Shown: in pieces, positions 1-11,096 of the stretch
Position numbering within the stretch: position 1 is the stretch's first letter
Layout of the letters: every line of letters starts with the position of its first letter
NCBI GenBank assembly: GCA_023014335.1
Contig: JAECYW010000001.1
Span: forward strand, 1,426,001-1,490,000
DNA from: Galerina marginata
Lineage: Eukaryota; Basidiomycota; Agaricomycetes; Agaricales; Galerinaceae
Length of the DNA: 64,000 nucleotides
Reading direction: 5' to 3'
Notes under the pieces: model-generated
The model's input: only the letters and a program-made list of their open reading frames with translations
Told to the model about the DNA's origin: nothing
Databases searched by the model: none
Program-made: the position numbers and the translations under genes

Positions 1-579
1 GCTAGCCAAGGGCGGTAAAAGGGTAACGGTGTTGCGAAAGGGTGGAGGAAAAGTATGGGAGGATCAGACTCTTCTAGAATGGAATCCATGTACGTCTCCA
101 TTTTCATATGGGCGGGATAGCCTACTCATTTTATTTTCTATAGCATGGTTCCGTTTGTTCGTCGGTGATCTCAGTAACGATGTATCGGATGATGTCCTTG
201 CCAATGCCTTTAACAAGTACACATCGTTCCAGAAAGCCCGAGTCATCCGTGACCGTCTTAGCCAGAAGGTTAGGTCACCTATTTCCTATCTCTCTCTAGT
301 TTTGGCTTCTGACTTCTTGATCTTCAGGCAAAGTATGGATTTGTTGCTTTTTCCGATCCCGAGGACTTCTTGAAAGCTTGGAAAGAGATGGACGGTATGT
401 GTCTCAGCATCTTGGAACTGCACTTGTCTTATTGGATGTCTTCAGGCAAATATGTCGGCAATCGGCCTGTGAAGCTGAAGAAAGCTGACGATACAGCTAT
501 CCGCCCTGTCGAAATTGGTCACCGGAAGGCCAAGAAACTGGAGCAGGACTTGAAGAAGAACCGCCACAAGCCGTACTGA
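1..579 (+). CDS. RBM42-like RNA-binding protein (RRM), 3' part only
   Basis: The 5' end lies outside the window. Four exons are readable: 1-89, 144-268, 328-394 and 446-579, with introns bounded by GT...AG. The spliced product runs through GGGKVWEDQTLLEWNP, then a single RRM starting at RLFVGDLSNDVSDDVL (RNP2) with KYGFVAFSDPEDF (RNP1), and ends with a basic tail KLEQDLKKNRHKPY before TGA. The segment just before the RRM and the tail after it are typical of the RBM42 family. Those proteins are linked to pre-mRNA splicing and mRNA metabolism. Family assignment rests on the whole visible C-terminal half. The N-terminal half cannot be assessed. Confidence 0.85.
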
Positions 580-879
580 GGCAGAAACGGTGCTTATTCT
601 GTATGTATATGTACCTACCTCGTGGCAATGTCACTGATGCTGCTCATTAAATATGACATGCCTGTAATTCTGTTGTCGTGGCCAAGTGTGCACCTGGGTG
701 AAAGTTTCTTTCTTTCTGATGAAACCCCTATAGTTCGCGGCGTCTGCTGGCACAGAGATAGTAGATAAAGTACATGTAAAGTTGCGACCTAAGTGGTCAG
801 TGTGACGTTGATGTTGTTTGGACACAAAGGATTTGACGCGCCTGACTGCGGTCGCATTTAAATCTCTCCCTCTCTCGCC
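580..879. other. intergenic gap, RBM42-like to verprolin
   Basis: About 300 bases hold the 3' UTR of the RBM42-like gene and the promoter and 5' UTR of the verprolin gene. The ATG at 880 sits in CGCCATGGCA, a good Kozak-like context. I see no convincing TATA box or other element. Confidence 0.5.
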
Positions 880-2168
880 ATGGCATCCAGTGAACTCTTG
901 AAAGCAATTCAAGCGGGCAAAAAGCTGAAGAAGGCCGAAACCAATGACCGGAGTCGCCCCATCGTCGAGGCGCCGAAAGGAGGTGGTGGAGGTGGCCCAC
1001 CCCCGTCAATGAGTGCCCCAGCCTTGCCATCCAGTGGTGGGCCGCCCCAGCTTGGTAGCCTCTTCGCTGGCGGTATGCCCAAGTTGAAGCCCGCTGGCCA
1101 AAGCACTTTGGGTACGAATTCGTCCTCTAATTGGCTTCATCTAAACTGATCTACTTCTGTAGCAAAACCTCCGACTCTGGGGAAGCCACCATCAATACCC
1201 AAAGCAGAGCCTCCTGCGGCCCCAGCGAGGAGTGTTCCTCCGCGGCCAACAGCAGCGGTACCCGCTAGACCTCCTGCCCCGCCTCCACCGAAACCAGGCC
1301 ACGCTCGCTGCAGCTGCAGTGCCTCCAGTACGCCCTGCACCCAACCTGCCGACACTTGCTCCTCCGCCTGCACCCCCGGCTCGCCCCGCGCCTAGCCTGC
1401 CACCGAGTACCTCAGGGGCACCACCACCACCTCGTCGCGCCCCGCCTCCGCTGCGCAGCTCAAGTCCACGCAGCTCGAGCCCACCGGTGCCACCAGCACG
1501 TCCATCACCAGCAGTCCCGCCCCGTGGACAATCACCAGTCAAGCCTTCCAGTTCAATTTCCAGACTGGTGCCTGCGATTCCTCCAAGGACCGCCACACCG
1601 CCAGTAACCTCTCCAAGCAGGTCGAATATTTCTGCTCCGGGGAGGGCTCCTCCGCCTCCTCCGCCTCGGCCTTCGCCCGCTGCTCCACCGTCTCCTGCTA
1701 GGATTGCGCCTCCCCCTCCTGCCAGAAAGCCCCCTCCAGGCGTAGCTCCTGCACCCCCTCCTCGAGTTCGCGCCGTTTCTGAGTTCGAGCCTGTTGGTCG
1801 GCGTTCATCGCCGTCCCCTGAGCGCGCGATACCTCCCCGCTTTTCTGCTCCAACCCCACCCGCAAGGTCCACAAGCCCTTCCACAAGCTCTCCACTATCA
1901 CCTCCGCCACGGAGAGCTCCCACTGTCACGTCAACCAACGGTGGCAGACCACCAGCGCCACGACGCAAGAGTACGTGCCAGTCTATTTATTATTTATGAC
2001 GATTGACACTGACACGAATGTTACAAAGTCCCATCCCCACCTCCGAACGCCGGGGTGCATACGTTCCCTGTGACTGATTTCCCTCCGCCAAGAGAGTTCA
2101 GAGCTACTCCGAAAATATACAACAGCGGGAGCCAGCACGGAAGTAGTTTTGACCTGGAGAATCTCTAA
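880..2168 (+). CDS. verprolin/WIP-like actin regulator (WH2, proline-rich)
   Basis: Verprolin binds monomeric actin through WH2 and recruits WASP through its C-terminus, promoting Arp2/3-driven actin patches and endocytosis. Exons are 880-1111, 1163-1970 and 2029-2168. The WH2 motif is at the extreme N-terminus (ELLKAIQAGKKLKKAETNDR). A long Pro/Ser/Arg-rich middle with many PPPP tracts follows. The C-terminus carries VTDFPPPREFRATPKIYNSG, which resembles the WASP-binding end of WIP/Vrp1. Length is about 390 residues. Exon 2 changes frame near 1298: the reading PPPPKPG only joins to TLAAAAVPPVRP if one G is dropped. I take this as a sequence error, because both sides keep the family pattern. 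The GC-rich reverse strand gives a long Gly-rich shadow frame that is not a gene. Confidence 0.88.
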
Positions 2169-2324
2169 GCACCAGCGCCGGACACGTATGACAGTCGATA
2201 GTCTAGTAATTTTAGTAGCGGTGAAACTCCGAGCGGCTTCTTGTCGCTGTTTTTATAATTAACGAAGAATTCTGCTGCTGTCAGAGTCAGGTGCACTTTT
2301 CGGTTCACTCCTTACGAAAGGTGA

Positions 2325-2352
2325 CACGTCAGTCGGTTGCATCGCTTATAAA
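2325..2352 (+). promoter_or_regulatory. UPRE-like motif and TATA box before the PDI gene
   Basis: CACGTCA at 2325-2331 is the reverse complement of TGACGTG, the core recognised by Hac1/XBP1-type bZIP factors in the unfolded protein response. TATAAA follows at 2347-2352, about 45 bases before the PDI start codon. PDI genes are classic targets of this response. That the site is functional here is inference. Confidence 0.45.
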
Positions 2353-2395
2353 CTCTTCCATTACCTGGCACCGTTCATACCCCCTCCTCTCTCCA

Positions 2396-4051
2396 ATGCG
2401 TTTCTCAACGCCAGCCTCTCTCCTCGCCTTTGCGGCTTTTGTTCTCGCTAACGAGGCCTCAGACGTCATCAATCTCACCGCCGCCACTTTCGAGTCCACC
2501 GTCAACTCCGAATCACTCATCTTGGTAGAGTTCTTCGCCCCATGGTGCGGACACTGCAAAGCTTTGGCTCCTCATTATGAAGAGGCCGCAACCGCCCTCA
2601 AGGACAAAAACATCAAGCTTGCCAAGGTCGACTGTGTCGACGAGGCAGATCTCTGTCAGTTGAAGGGTGTTCAAGGATACCCGTAAGTGTCGTCTGAGCT
2701 GCTCTTCGTTCATGGTCTCATATTGGCTTGTAGCACTTTGAAGGTCTACCGAAAGGGTGAACCTACCGAATACAATGGCCCACGCAAAGCCGATGGAATT
2801 ATCAGCTACATGACCAAGTAAGTCTATCGCACAGCCAGACGTTCCTCGGAGCTGATTTGTCTTTTAGACAATCCCTCCCCGCCGTGTCCCCAGTCAATGG
2901 TGAAAACCACGAAGAATTCCAAAAGGCCGACAAACTCGTCGCCGTTGCGTACCTTACCTCCTCAACAGACGCCCTCGCCACTGAATTCAGCGCCACCGCT
3001 GAGGCACACAGAGACGACTACCTCTTCGGTTCGACAACAGACAAAGATGCCATCGCAGCTGCTGGTGTCACTCCTCCCGCGGTTGTTATCTACCGTTCCT
3101 TCGACGAGCCCAAATCCGAATATCCCTACCCTATCTCTTCCGTTACCAAAAAGGACCTCGAGGACTGGATTCAGGAACTCGCCATTCCCGTCATTGACGA
3201 GGTCAACGGCGATAACTACGGTCTCTACGCCGGTAGCTCGAAACCTCTCGCCTACCTTTTCCTCGATCCATCCCTTGAGGACAAGGATACTCACATCGCT
3301 GCTCTTAAACCTGTCGCCGCCAAGTACAAGTCCAAGATGAACTTTGTCTGGATCGACGCTGTCAAGTTCGGTGATCACGCCAAGGCTCTTAACCTAGGGG
3401 AAGCCAAGTGGCCCGCTTTCGTCGTCCAGGACCTGCAGAAGCAATTGAAGTATCCTTATGATCAGACTAAGGATGTCACTGCCAAAGGTGCTGAAGACTG
3501 GGTCGAGAAATACCTCGCTGGCGAGATCGAACCTCAACTCAAGAGTCAGCCTATTCCCGAAACCCAGGATGAGAGTGTCTACACCCTTGTCGGCAAGAAC
3601 TTCGAGGATGTCGTATTTGATGACAAGAAAGACGTCTTTGTTGAATTCTATGCTTCATGGTGCGGTCACTGCAAACGTCTCAAGCCCATCTGGGAGAGTC
3701 TCGGTGACAAATACTCTGCCATCAAAGATCGTCTTGTTATGTACGAATTTTCCCTCCCTATTTGGTTTCATGTCTCTGACACAGTCAAACAGTGCAAAGA
3801 TGGAAGCACAGGACAATGACCTCCCCCCATCTGTCCCCTTCCGCATCGCTGGCTTCCCTACCCTCAAGTTTAAACCTGCCGGGTCGCGTGATTTCATCGA
3901 CTACGAGGGCGACCGTTCCTTTGAGAGTTTAGTTTCCTTCCTCGAGGAACACGCCAAGAACTCGCTCGACTCTCCGATAGTTGATGAAGCCCAAATTCCC
4001 CTAGAGGCTTCAAACATCACTGGCACCGAGAGTGCCCATGACGAACTCTAG
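2396..4051 (+). CDS. PDI1: protein disulfide isomerase
   Basis: This ER-lumen oxidoreductase forms and rearranges disulfides in secretory proteins. Exons 2396-2682, 2734-2817, 2868-3740 and 3793-4051 give 500 residues, the usual PDI length. A signal peptide ([18 protein letters not shown]) is followed by thioredoxin domain a with [15 protein letters not shown] near residue 45. The two inactive b/b' domains come next, then domain a' with [15 protein letters not shown], and the ER retrieval signal HDEL at the end. An in-frame ATG at 2291 exists, but 2396 is chosen because it puts the signal peptide at the N-terminus. Both CGHC active sites are intact. A UPR-like element lies upstream, consistent with stress induction. 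Confidence 0.96.
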
Positions 4052-4237
4052 TTAATTGCCCTCTTAATATTGTGCAGTACATATAGTGGTCGAGCATTAA
4101 ATCAATTCATTTCCAAAACTCATGTCTGGTGAAACTAAGGATCTCGATACAAATTACCAGGTCGGTACAAATTAGATTTATACAAGATAACAATGGCGGC
4201 CATCCCAATGAGGTAAGTAACTGAAAGTTGCAGTGGG

Positions 4238-7200
4238 TTAAGTTTTCACACTTGAGGTGGGTGGTTGGTCTTTCTTGGGGCGATAATAGTCGGAAAACGA
4301 CAATCGAATACCAAAGAAACGGCAATCCAAGTCGGGATGAATTTGAAGTTGTTGCACGAGTGATTGGACCCTTTCAGAGAAGCCTGAACCGTATTCCTTC
4401 AGGCGACTTAATAGACCGGGGAGGATGTCTTGCGAATCATTCTTGGTGTTGCCAGTGTAGACACCCTAAAAATGCGATTATGGTTGATAGATAAATGTGG
4501 GAGTACTGTTCGTACCCTTTCTGCATCCATCTCTTGGTCTTTACGTGCAGATTCTGTGAGACAATAATTGTAAAAGTTATCCTGTCCCAGGACATCAGTG
4601 TCATGTATTATGCAATAAAGGATAGGGCAAACCGTGGCTTCCCGGAATTGTAGGATGTATGTAAATATTTCCATCAATTGACGGAGAAGGACGTCCTAGA
4701 CCTTTTAAGAATCGAGGACGCTAATAGTCAATAGCCTCACCTCTTTTCCAAACTTTGGGTGCCAAAGGAGGATCTTCTTTGTCGTCTTATCGAGGTATGC
4801 ACGATGGGCGTCTATCAAGGCGTCAAGATCGCCTTCTTTCTTGTTCAAAAAATCTATCAGGATCTTCCACGAACACTCGATGACCTCTAGTCGACAATAG
4901 GCTTCCAGTTGACGAATAAAATGAATCATTTCTGCCATCACGATGCGATTTTTGTGCCACTCGAATTCCAGTTCTGACAATGTTATGAGACCTCACCAAA
5001 TAAAGATAAAGTGCAAGAAATAAACCTGGCAACCGGATGAACGTCCGTGAGCCACCAGTTACTCTCATCCACCCTTTATCAAGAGCCTTTTCTATTCTCT
5101 TCATTTGCCATAGATGCCTGAAAAGCTTGAGATATTTCTCCGTCGCCTCCTGATCAAGAACAGTGTCGATGGGAGGGGTTACTTTGTATTCAAGGGTGAA
5201 AACGTCCCAGCCGATTTCTCCGTGAGAATACTCGAGCATGCGGGCATCCAAACGACGGAGAACGTCCACAGAGGTTTGATGAGCGTTTGAGGAGCGAATT
5301 GCCGTTTCCAAATTTGCCGTCAGGTTATGCCTATACAGTGTGTTGGCTGGGCGAGCGAGGCTTGAGCTTCATAGAACAAGACACGAGGATTGAATGCAGT
5401 ACAACGCGGACAGAACGAAAGCAACTCACCCAAGGGTCTCCATAAGTTGATCAGCAAAATCACCATGACCGAGAAGGAGAAAACTCTTTAGGGCAGAAAG
5501 GTGATCGAGTAGTTTAAACTTGTCAGTAAAGACTTCAAACAATCGATGGCTCGCAAGTTGATAAGCCGTGTCGATGGATCTTTCCAATCCAGCGATGTCG
5601 CCGTATTGCAAAGCTAACTGTTCATCAGCGACTTGTGGGCCAAATCGAATTTGGAAAACCAGATACTCACTACCGCCAGTATCACTCATTTTTTCACGCG
5701 TTACCACCCAGTCACTGTCTAGGCAACTATACCGAATAAAATTCAAGCTTTTTCCAGTTGAAAAAATCTTATAAACGATAATCCCGTTAATGAAGTAACA
5801 CCCTATGCCGGCCAAATACCTTTTTGCCAAACGATTCACCAACAAACATGGGAAGCATATCTTCTCGAAAGCGATATTTCGCTTCCCAGAGTTTCTGGCC
5901 GTTTTCTCGAAGCGCAGGTAAATCCTCGGCGTCTGCACTGAAACCACCAAAAATACCATCGCTTGACAGTTGGCTGATTCCACCAGGTAAAGACGAAGGA
6001 TGGACATAGGGGATGTGTCCTAGGCTCGAATCTGCTGTTACAAAGAATTCTTCAAAAGGGTCGTACAGTTCGCCAGAGAACAGCCATTTATGGAGTGTAG
6101 CAAAAAATGGTCGGGAAACCTATGGGAAACCCTTGAGCGAAAAGCCCAAGAAATTTGTTCAACTCCTTACCTCTTCCAAGAGTTCATCAGTAAATTTCCG
6201 AACAAAAGGATCGCCATTATCTGTGTAGCTGTGTATTAGATTGACCAGTGCTCCACCATGCGAATCTTTAAGCAGTGGATATCAAATTCACTGCCCGCCT
6301 CTTGTAATGAATGAATGACTAACCTTTAGCACCTTCAACACAGACGCTCATCATTCTCATCCTCAGTCGCCATTCATTTACCCAAACATCAAGCCTCCGC
6401 AACGATAAACTCGTCTCGCCATTCATGTGGGAAGTTAGGGTATCACCATTTTCTTTTCGGGAGGACGATAAATGTGTTTCCAGCACCGCTATCAATCGAT
6501 AGTATTCTGTAAGCTGTGCCTGAAGGTAATGACAGAGGCTTTGTTCAATCATGCCTACACCTGACATATTTTCACGCTCCCGTACAAAACTTTCAACCCG
6601 ACTGTAGAGGTAGCCAAGCTCAGCCAACCGATGTATAAGGGCCTGTGTTGAGGGTGATATGGCAGACTTCTGCGGCATGTCATAAATTTGTGGTGTACAC
6701 GTAAATGATACAATCATACCGGGGCAGCAAAAATGAGCGTTTTCTCATCGTCCTTCGAGGACGCAAAGCGTACATACTTCCCCGAGATACCTTGCATCAA
6801 GTACAACGTGTCTCTAACGAGAAGAGATTCATGCAGGTGTGATACCTCTGTTGCTGGATGAGCGGTGATGGAAAGGGTGCTCTACGGACGTACCTTTTTG
6901 AGCACGAAACTCAGCAAGACGTGTAGCAATCGACCGCGTGCTTTCTACGGTGTTCGTTGGTGGATCAACCAGCGTTGGCCTTGTTTGTGTTTTCACTGTA
7001 AGTGGATGGGTTGATACCGGCGGCTGCATCATGGGAGATTGACGCGTGTTTAGAGAGGACAAAGTAAACAGGAAGAGGATTGCTTCTTGTTTTCTGGAGA
7101 GCACTGGCTTAAGGGGTGTCGTGAATGACAAAGAAATGTGTCGCTTGTAAAACATACTTGATCCAGTAAGCGCATGATTAAATTGGTGAACCTTGGAGCA

Positions 7201-7517
7201 CTTGTGCCACTAGGAGCCAACTGAAGAACTGGAAAAACCAAAAACCTTCGTTAATACCGGAGACTCTAACGAGACTGAACGGTACTCACGTCTCCGTTTG
7301 ACCAAATCCGTGAGCTGGGAAAAGTTCGTCTCTGTCCTGTGTCCTATATGGCTTTTAAAACCAGTTAGATGCATTGACGATAATTTGCCTGCTGACCATA
7401 CCTCTTCAAAATATCTTGACATTGAGCAACCAAATCATTCTTGAGAGATTCGTTGGTCCTTGAGGCAGGCACATACGTGTGTACCAGAGGCTCGAGCACA
7501 GGTAAAGTTGGTGACAT
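4238..7517 (-). CDS. gamma-tubulin complex component 3 (GCP3/Spc98/Alp6)
   Basis: GCP3 pairs with GCP2 and gamma-tubulin to nucleate microtubules at the spindle pole body. Recognisable pieces on the minus strand are an N-terminal exon with PTLPVLEPLVHTYVP; the GCP N-terminal region with LIHRLAELGYLYSRVESFV and LCHYLQAQLTEYYRL; and the C-terminal gamma-tubulin-binding region. The last carries FLLLGHGDFADQLMETL, VLRRLDARMLEYSHGEIGWD, YLKLFRHLWQMKRIEKAL and LEVIECSWKILIDFL. The end, HPDLDCRFFGIRLSFSDYY, fits the conserved GCP3 terminus and stops at 4238. Many short introns interrupt it and I did not fix every splice site. The start at 7517 (MSPTLPVLEP) is preferred; an in-frame ATG at 7616 would add 33 residues. 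Confidence 0.88.
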
Positions 7518-7617
7518 GGTGGACGCCGAGCGATATAATGTATACGAGCCTCGCTGGTATCCGCCAATCCGGCGGGGGAATTTAGAGAGGTTCGCTGCGC
7601 CATCCTGGCGTGACACA

Positions 7618-8325
7618 AAGGACTGTTGTGACCGCCAAAGCTCAGAAGAAATGAAGAAAATCCCTCAAATTTTCTGCATATATACGTAGAATGCAGGGAG
7701 TAGTACATACTCACCGTGTTTCAAAGGAAATGGAGCTCAAATGATTAGTCTCCTATACAGACCATAACCCAAAATTTGGTTGTTCGCCGGTTCTACCCTT
7801 ATGTAGAGAAAGAATGCTCGCTTCGCTCGCAATCAGGCTGTTATTAACAAACTGATCAGATTCATTGATGGGCATTGCTCGACGAGAGGAACGATATTGA
7901 ATGAACTTTCTCGAGCAAGAAACCACCGGAAAGATGGGATGGCTCAAGGATGAATGGTCCGCAAAACGGCGCGCAAGGGTAAACCATAACATGGTATTGA
8001 TATCCTCTCGACATCCTCTTTCCGATCAGAAAAAAAGGTTATAGTTATATCGACTTCACTGGCAACAACTTGACTCTCGATTGCGTCCGAGGTAAACGAT
8101 GAAGTGACATTGGAATAGTTGTTACAAACCACAGATCTCCCAACAGAACATGGTGAAAACGGCCAGAGTAGCAAAAATCTCATGATTAACAAAATATTGC
8201 TTCGTTCAGCCAAAACTGGTAGAGTGGTGTAAAAATTGCATTCGTTGTGGTCGTGTTTTCGAGTTATTCAGTAACCTTCGTGTCATCGGGGGGAAAAGTA
8301 ATACAAAAATCTAGGATCGAGAAAT
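7618..8325. other. intergenic gap, GCP3 to TCTP
   Basis: About 700 bases between two minus-strand genes, holding the GCP3 promoter and the TCTP 3' UTR. Two minus frames, 7944-8213 and 7753-7992, are open. The first has a hydrophobic start (MRFLLLWPFSPCS), so a small secreted protein is conceivable. I found no family match and no clear pair of splice sites joining them, so I do not call a gene. Confidence 0.35.
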
Positions 8326-9153
8326 TCAGAGCTTAACCTGTTTAGTACCATGCTTCCAGAAAGTGAAATAGGCTAAAAAAATTGTCAGATCCCAGCTATC
8401 AATGCAAACGAAGAAAAAATCGCATACGGGTGACGCCGTCCTCCTAAAGTATTTTCGTGAATCAAGTGAATAAATGGGCGAAATTGATTGACATACGCGG
8501 TAATTCAGTAATGCCACCATGCCGTCAGGATTCATACCTTCGCCAGTGTACTGTACAGGTCCATTGGAAATCGAAAAAAGCGCATCATCCATGGTCCTTC
8601 ACTCACAAATTCGTAGTCCTTGAAGTTCGCAATGACTTTCTTAGCATACGCGGCAGCGCCTTTCTCAAAGTCCTGCACTTGATCGGGCTTGGTCTCTGCT
8701 AATTTCTCTTTCACCGCCTTCATGTAGCCCTGCAACGATCCAGTCAGCGATTAACTTGAAGAAAGTTTTAGGAAAGGAGAACTTGCCTTGAGATACGTAA
8801 GATACGATTTTTTATCGAAGCTAGTCGATGCCAATCTGAAGGAGTGAACCACATTGTTGACTTGGGTTGCACCTTCCTCGAGGGCTTCCTCTTGTTCCTC
8901 GGCTGATGGATTGGCACCTGACACCAGATGAGAATTAATCATAAGAATAAGGATGAAATCCCACCGATGTCGATATCTGCACCAGGTTTTACGGTAATCA
9001 TTTGGCATTCAACCTCATAAACAATGCCCTCGATTTCCTTCCTGAAGAAAGGAAGGACTGAGAACAATCCAGATGTTAAAAATTGAAGACTTACAGCGGG
9101 AATGCGTCAGAGAAGAGCTCGTCTCCGGTGAGGATATCTTCATACAACAACAT
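8326..9153 (-). CDS. TMA19: translationally controlled tumor protein (TCTP/Tma19)
   Basis: TCTP is a small, abundant cytosolic protein linked to translation, stress response and growth control. The minus strand starts MLLYEDILTGDELFSDAFP, the canonical TCTP N-terminus. It continues with EIEGIVYEVECQMITVKPG, the acidic loop GANPSAEEQEEALEEGATQ, VVHSFRLASTSFDKKSYLTY, and ends GMNPDGMVALLNYREDGVT joined by a short intron to PYFTFWKHGTKQVKL. At about 168 residues it matches family length. Small exons separated by short introns are common for this gene in mushrooms. It is divergently transcribed from UTP15 across a 142-base promoter. Confidence 0.95.
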
Positions 9154-9295
9154 GATGGGCAGAGGAGGAAAATTTTCTTGCAGATCCGTCGCTCATATGA
9201 ATGAAGAATCGATCAGATCTTATCTCCAAAAAGATTATAATTATGTAAACAAAGTACATTTTCCAGCCGAGATGTCTGATTGGACGCTCAAAGTC
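9154..9295. promoter_or_regulatory. divergent promoter, TCTP / UTP15
   Basis: Only 142 bases separate the TCTP start codon (minus, 9153) from the preferred UTP15 start (plus, 9296). Both 5' UTRs and the shared promoter must fit here or overlap the neighbouring gene. The sequence is AT-rich (for example the stretch at 9221-9250). Both products serve translation or ribosome production, so co-regulation is plausible but inferred. Confidence 0.5.
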
Positions 9296-11043
9296 ATGGA
9301 CTACCAAGCCATCGTCATAAAGTCGCACCGACGTCCTTTAAACTCCAGGCATACGGCTGAGTCCAGATACTGGAGACAGTTTAAACATCCTGTTTTTGTC
9401 AAGGAATACGCGCCCATAACCTCAGTCCAATTTTCTCCCTCAAAACCTCACAGGTACGCTGTGACTGCCGCAACCCGAGTCCAAATTTATGCACCGCGGA
9501 CCCAAAAGCTCACAAAAACCATCTCGCGCTTCAAGGATGTTGCTCGAAGTGGCTGCATCCGAGAAGATGGCAAACTTGTGGTGGCGGGCGACGATAGCGG
9601 TCTGATCCAAGTTAGTGTTCTCATTTTCACTCCTACAACGGGTCTTACCTTCTTTTGCTAGGTTTTTGACATCAATTCCCGAGCTGTCCTGCGTACCTTG
9701 GACTCCCACAAACAACCCGTTCATGTCACCAAGTTTTCGTCGTTGTCACCGACTCACGTTTTGTCCTGCTCAGACGACACATCGGTAATATTTTGGGATG
9801 TGCCTTCCCAAACACCAATCACAACATTTACAGATCATACGGATTATGTCCGCTCTGGACAGGTTTCATCTACAAATCCCCATCTTATTCTGACGGGTTC
9901 CTATGACGGCACTGTTAGATTGTTTGACACACGATCTGGTCACTGCGAAATGACGATGGCGACTGAGAGAGGACAAGGTCATTCAGACCAAGTCCCAGTC
10001 GAGCAAGTGCTCATGTTTCCATCCGGTACTGTTGCTTTATCGAGCTCCGGCTCCATCCTCCGTGTTTGGGACATGGTAGCAGGCGGGCGATGCACACGGG
10101 CCTTGTCTAACCATCAGAAAACTGTAACTGCCCTTGCATTTAATGCCAATGCCAACCAACTTCTGACAGGAAGTTTGGACCAAATGGTCAAAGTCTACGA
10201 TGTCAGTACATACAAAGTCGTCCATACCATGCGTTATCCCGCACCTTTGCTTTGCCTGGCAATATCAGTGAGTCACCTTGCCCCGCCAGTTTTCGTTGGC
10301 TAATTTTTCTGTTAGCCTGACGAAACCCATATTTTAGGAGGTATGTCCGATGGGACGTTGTCTGTGCGAAGACGAGACCCAAAAGCCAGCGAAACGTCTC
10401 AAGAAGAACCCGATCGACACAGTGTGTCCGCAATTTTCGACGACATGAATATCAGTCAAAGTACTCTACTACAAAAACGTCAAGCGAAAGTGCCTAGTGA
10501 CCATGGGGAGCAGCGACTTGAAGCTCAGACATCGAAGAAATTCAAAGAATACGACAAGCTGCTCAAGAATTTCAGATATTCCGCAGCCTTGGATTCCGTT
10601 CTCAGAAAAGTTAAATTTTTGTATCTGCAAACCTGCTTTTTCTCTAATTGCGTCATATTAGAATGTGCCACCAACCACCACGTTTTCATTAATTCAAGAA
10701 CTAATACATCGGGATGGGCTTCGGACTGCTCTCGCAGGACGCGATGACGTTCTTCTTGAACCTATCCTTCGGTTACTACTAAAATATGTCGTTGATCCTC
10801 GATTCGGAGAACTGGCAGCTGACATAACAGGAATCGTTCTTGGTCAGTCCGAATTATCGAGTACCGATGAATGGTCTAACACACATTGTAGACATGTACA
10901 CTCCTGTCATTGGTCAGGCTCCTCTCATTGATGCCCTTTTTTTACGTCTCAGGAAAAAAGTAGCTGGGGAGCTTCGGTTTCAGGAAGAGATAATTAAGGC
11001 AAAAGGCGCTCTGATGATGGTCCTATCATCCACAATTCCATAG
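9296..11043 (+). CDS. UTP15: U3 snoRNP protein UTP15 (WD40)
   Basis: UTP15 belongs to the t-UTP/UtpA complex that binds nascent 35S pre-rRNA and is needed for 18S rRNA processing in the nucleolus. Exons 9296-9610, 9662-10267, 10316-10609, 10662-10842 and 10892-11043 give about 515 residues, as in yeast. The N-terminus MDYQAIVIKSH...ESRYWRQFKHPV fits UTP15. WD40 units follow (GKLVVAGDDSGLIQVFD, HVLSCSDDTSVIFWDV, LILTGSYDGTVRLFDTRSG, LLTGSLDQMVKVYDV). The helical UTP15 C-terminal domain ends FQEEIIKAKGALMMVLSSTIP. An ATG at 9272 in the same frame is an alternative start. Its stop lies 53 bases from the stop of the convergent CTNNBL1 gene. Confidence 0.94.
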
Positions 11044-11096
11044 AGCTTATAAGAAACAGATTATTTGATCAGAAGTTAATATAAGCCTGGTATGTT

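Noticed and set aside
1192..1968. 258-codon Gly-rich open frame on the minus strand
   Set aside because: It is the reverse complement of the Pro-rich verprolin exon; Pro codons (CCN) give Gly codons (NGG/GGN) on the other strand. No independent evidence.
7753..8213. Two minus-strand frames, one with a hydrophobic N-terminus
   Set aside because: No family match and no splice pair joining them. Kept only as a remark under the intergenic gap.
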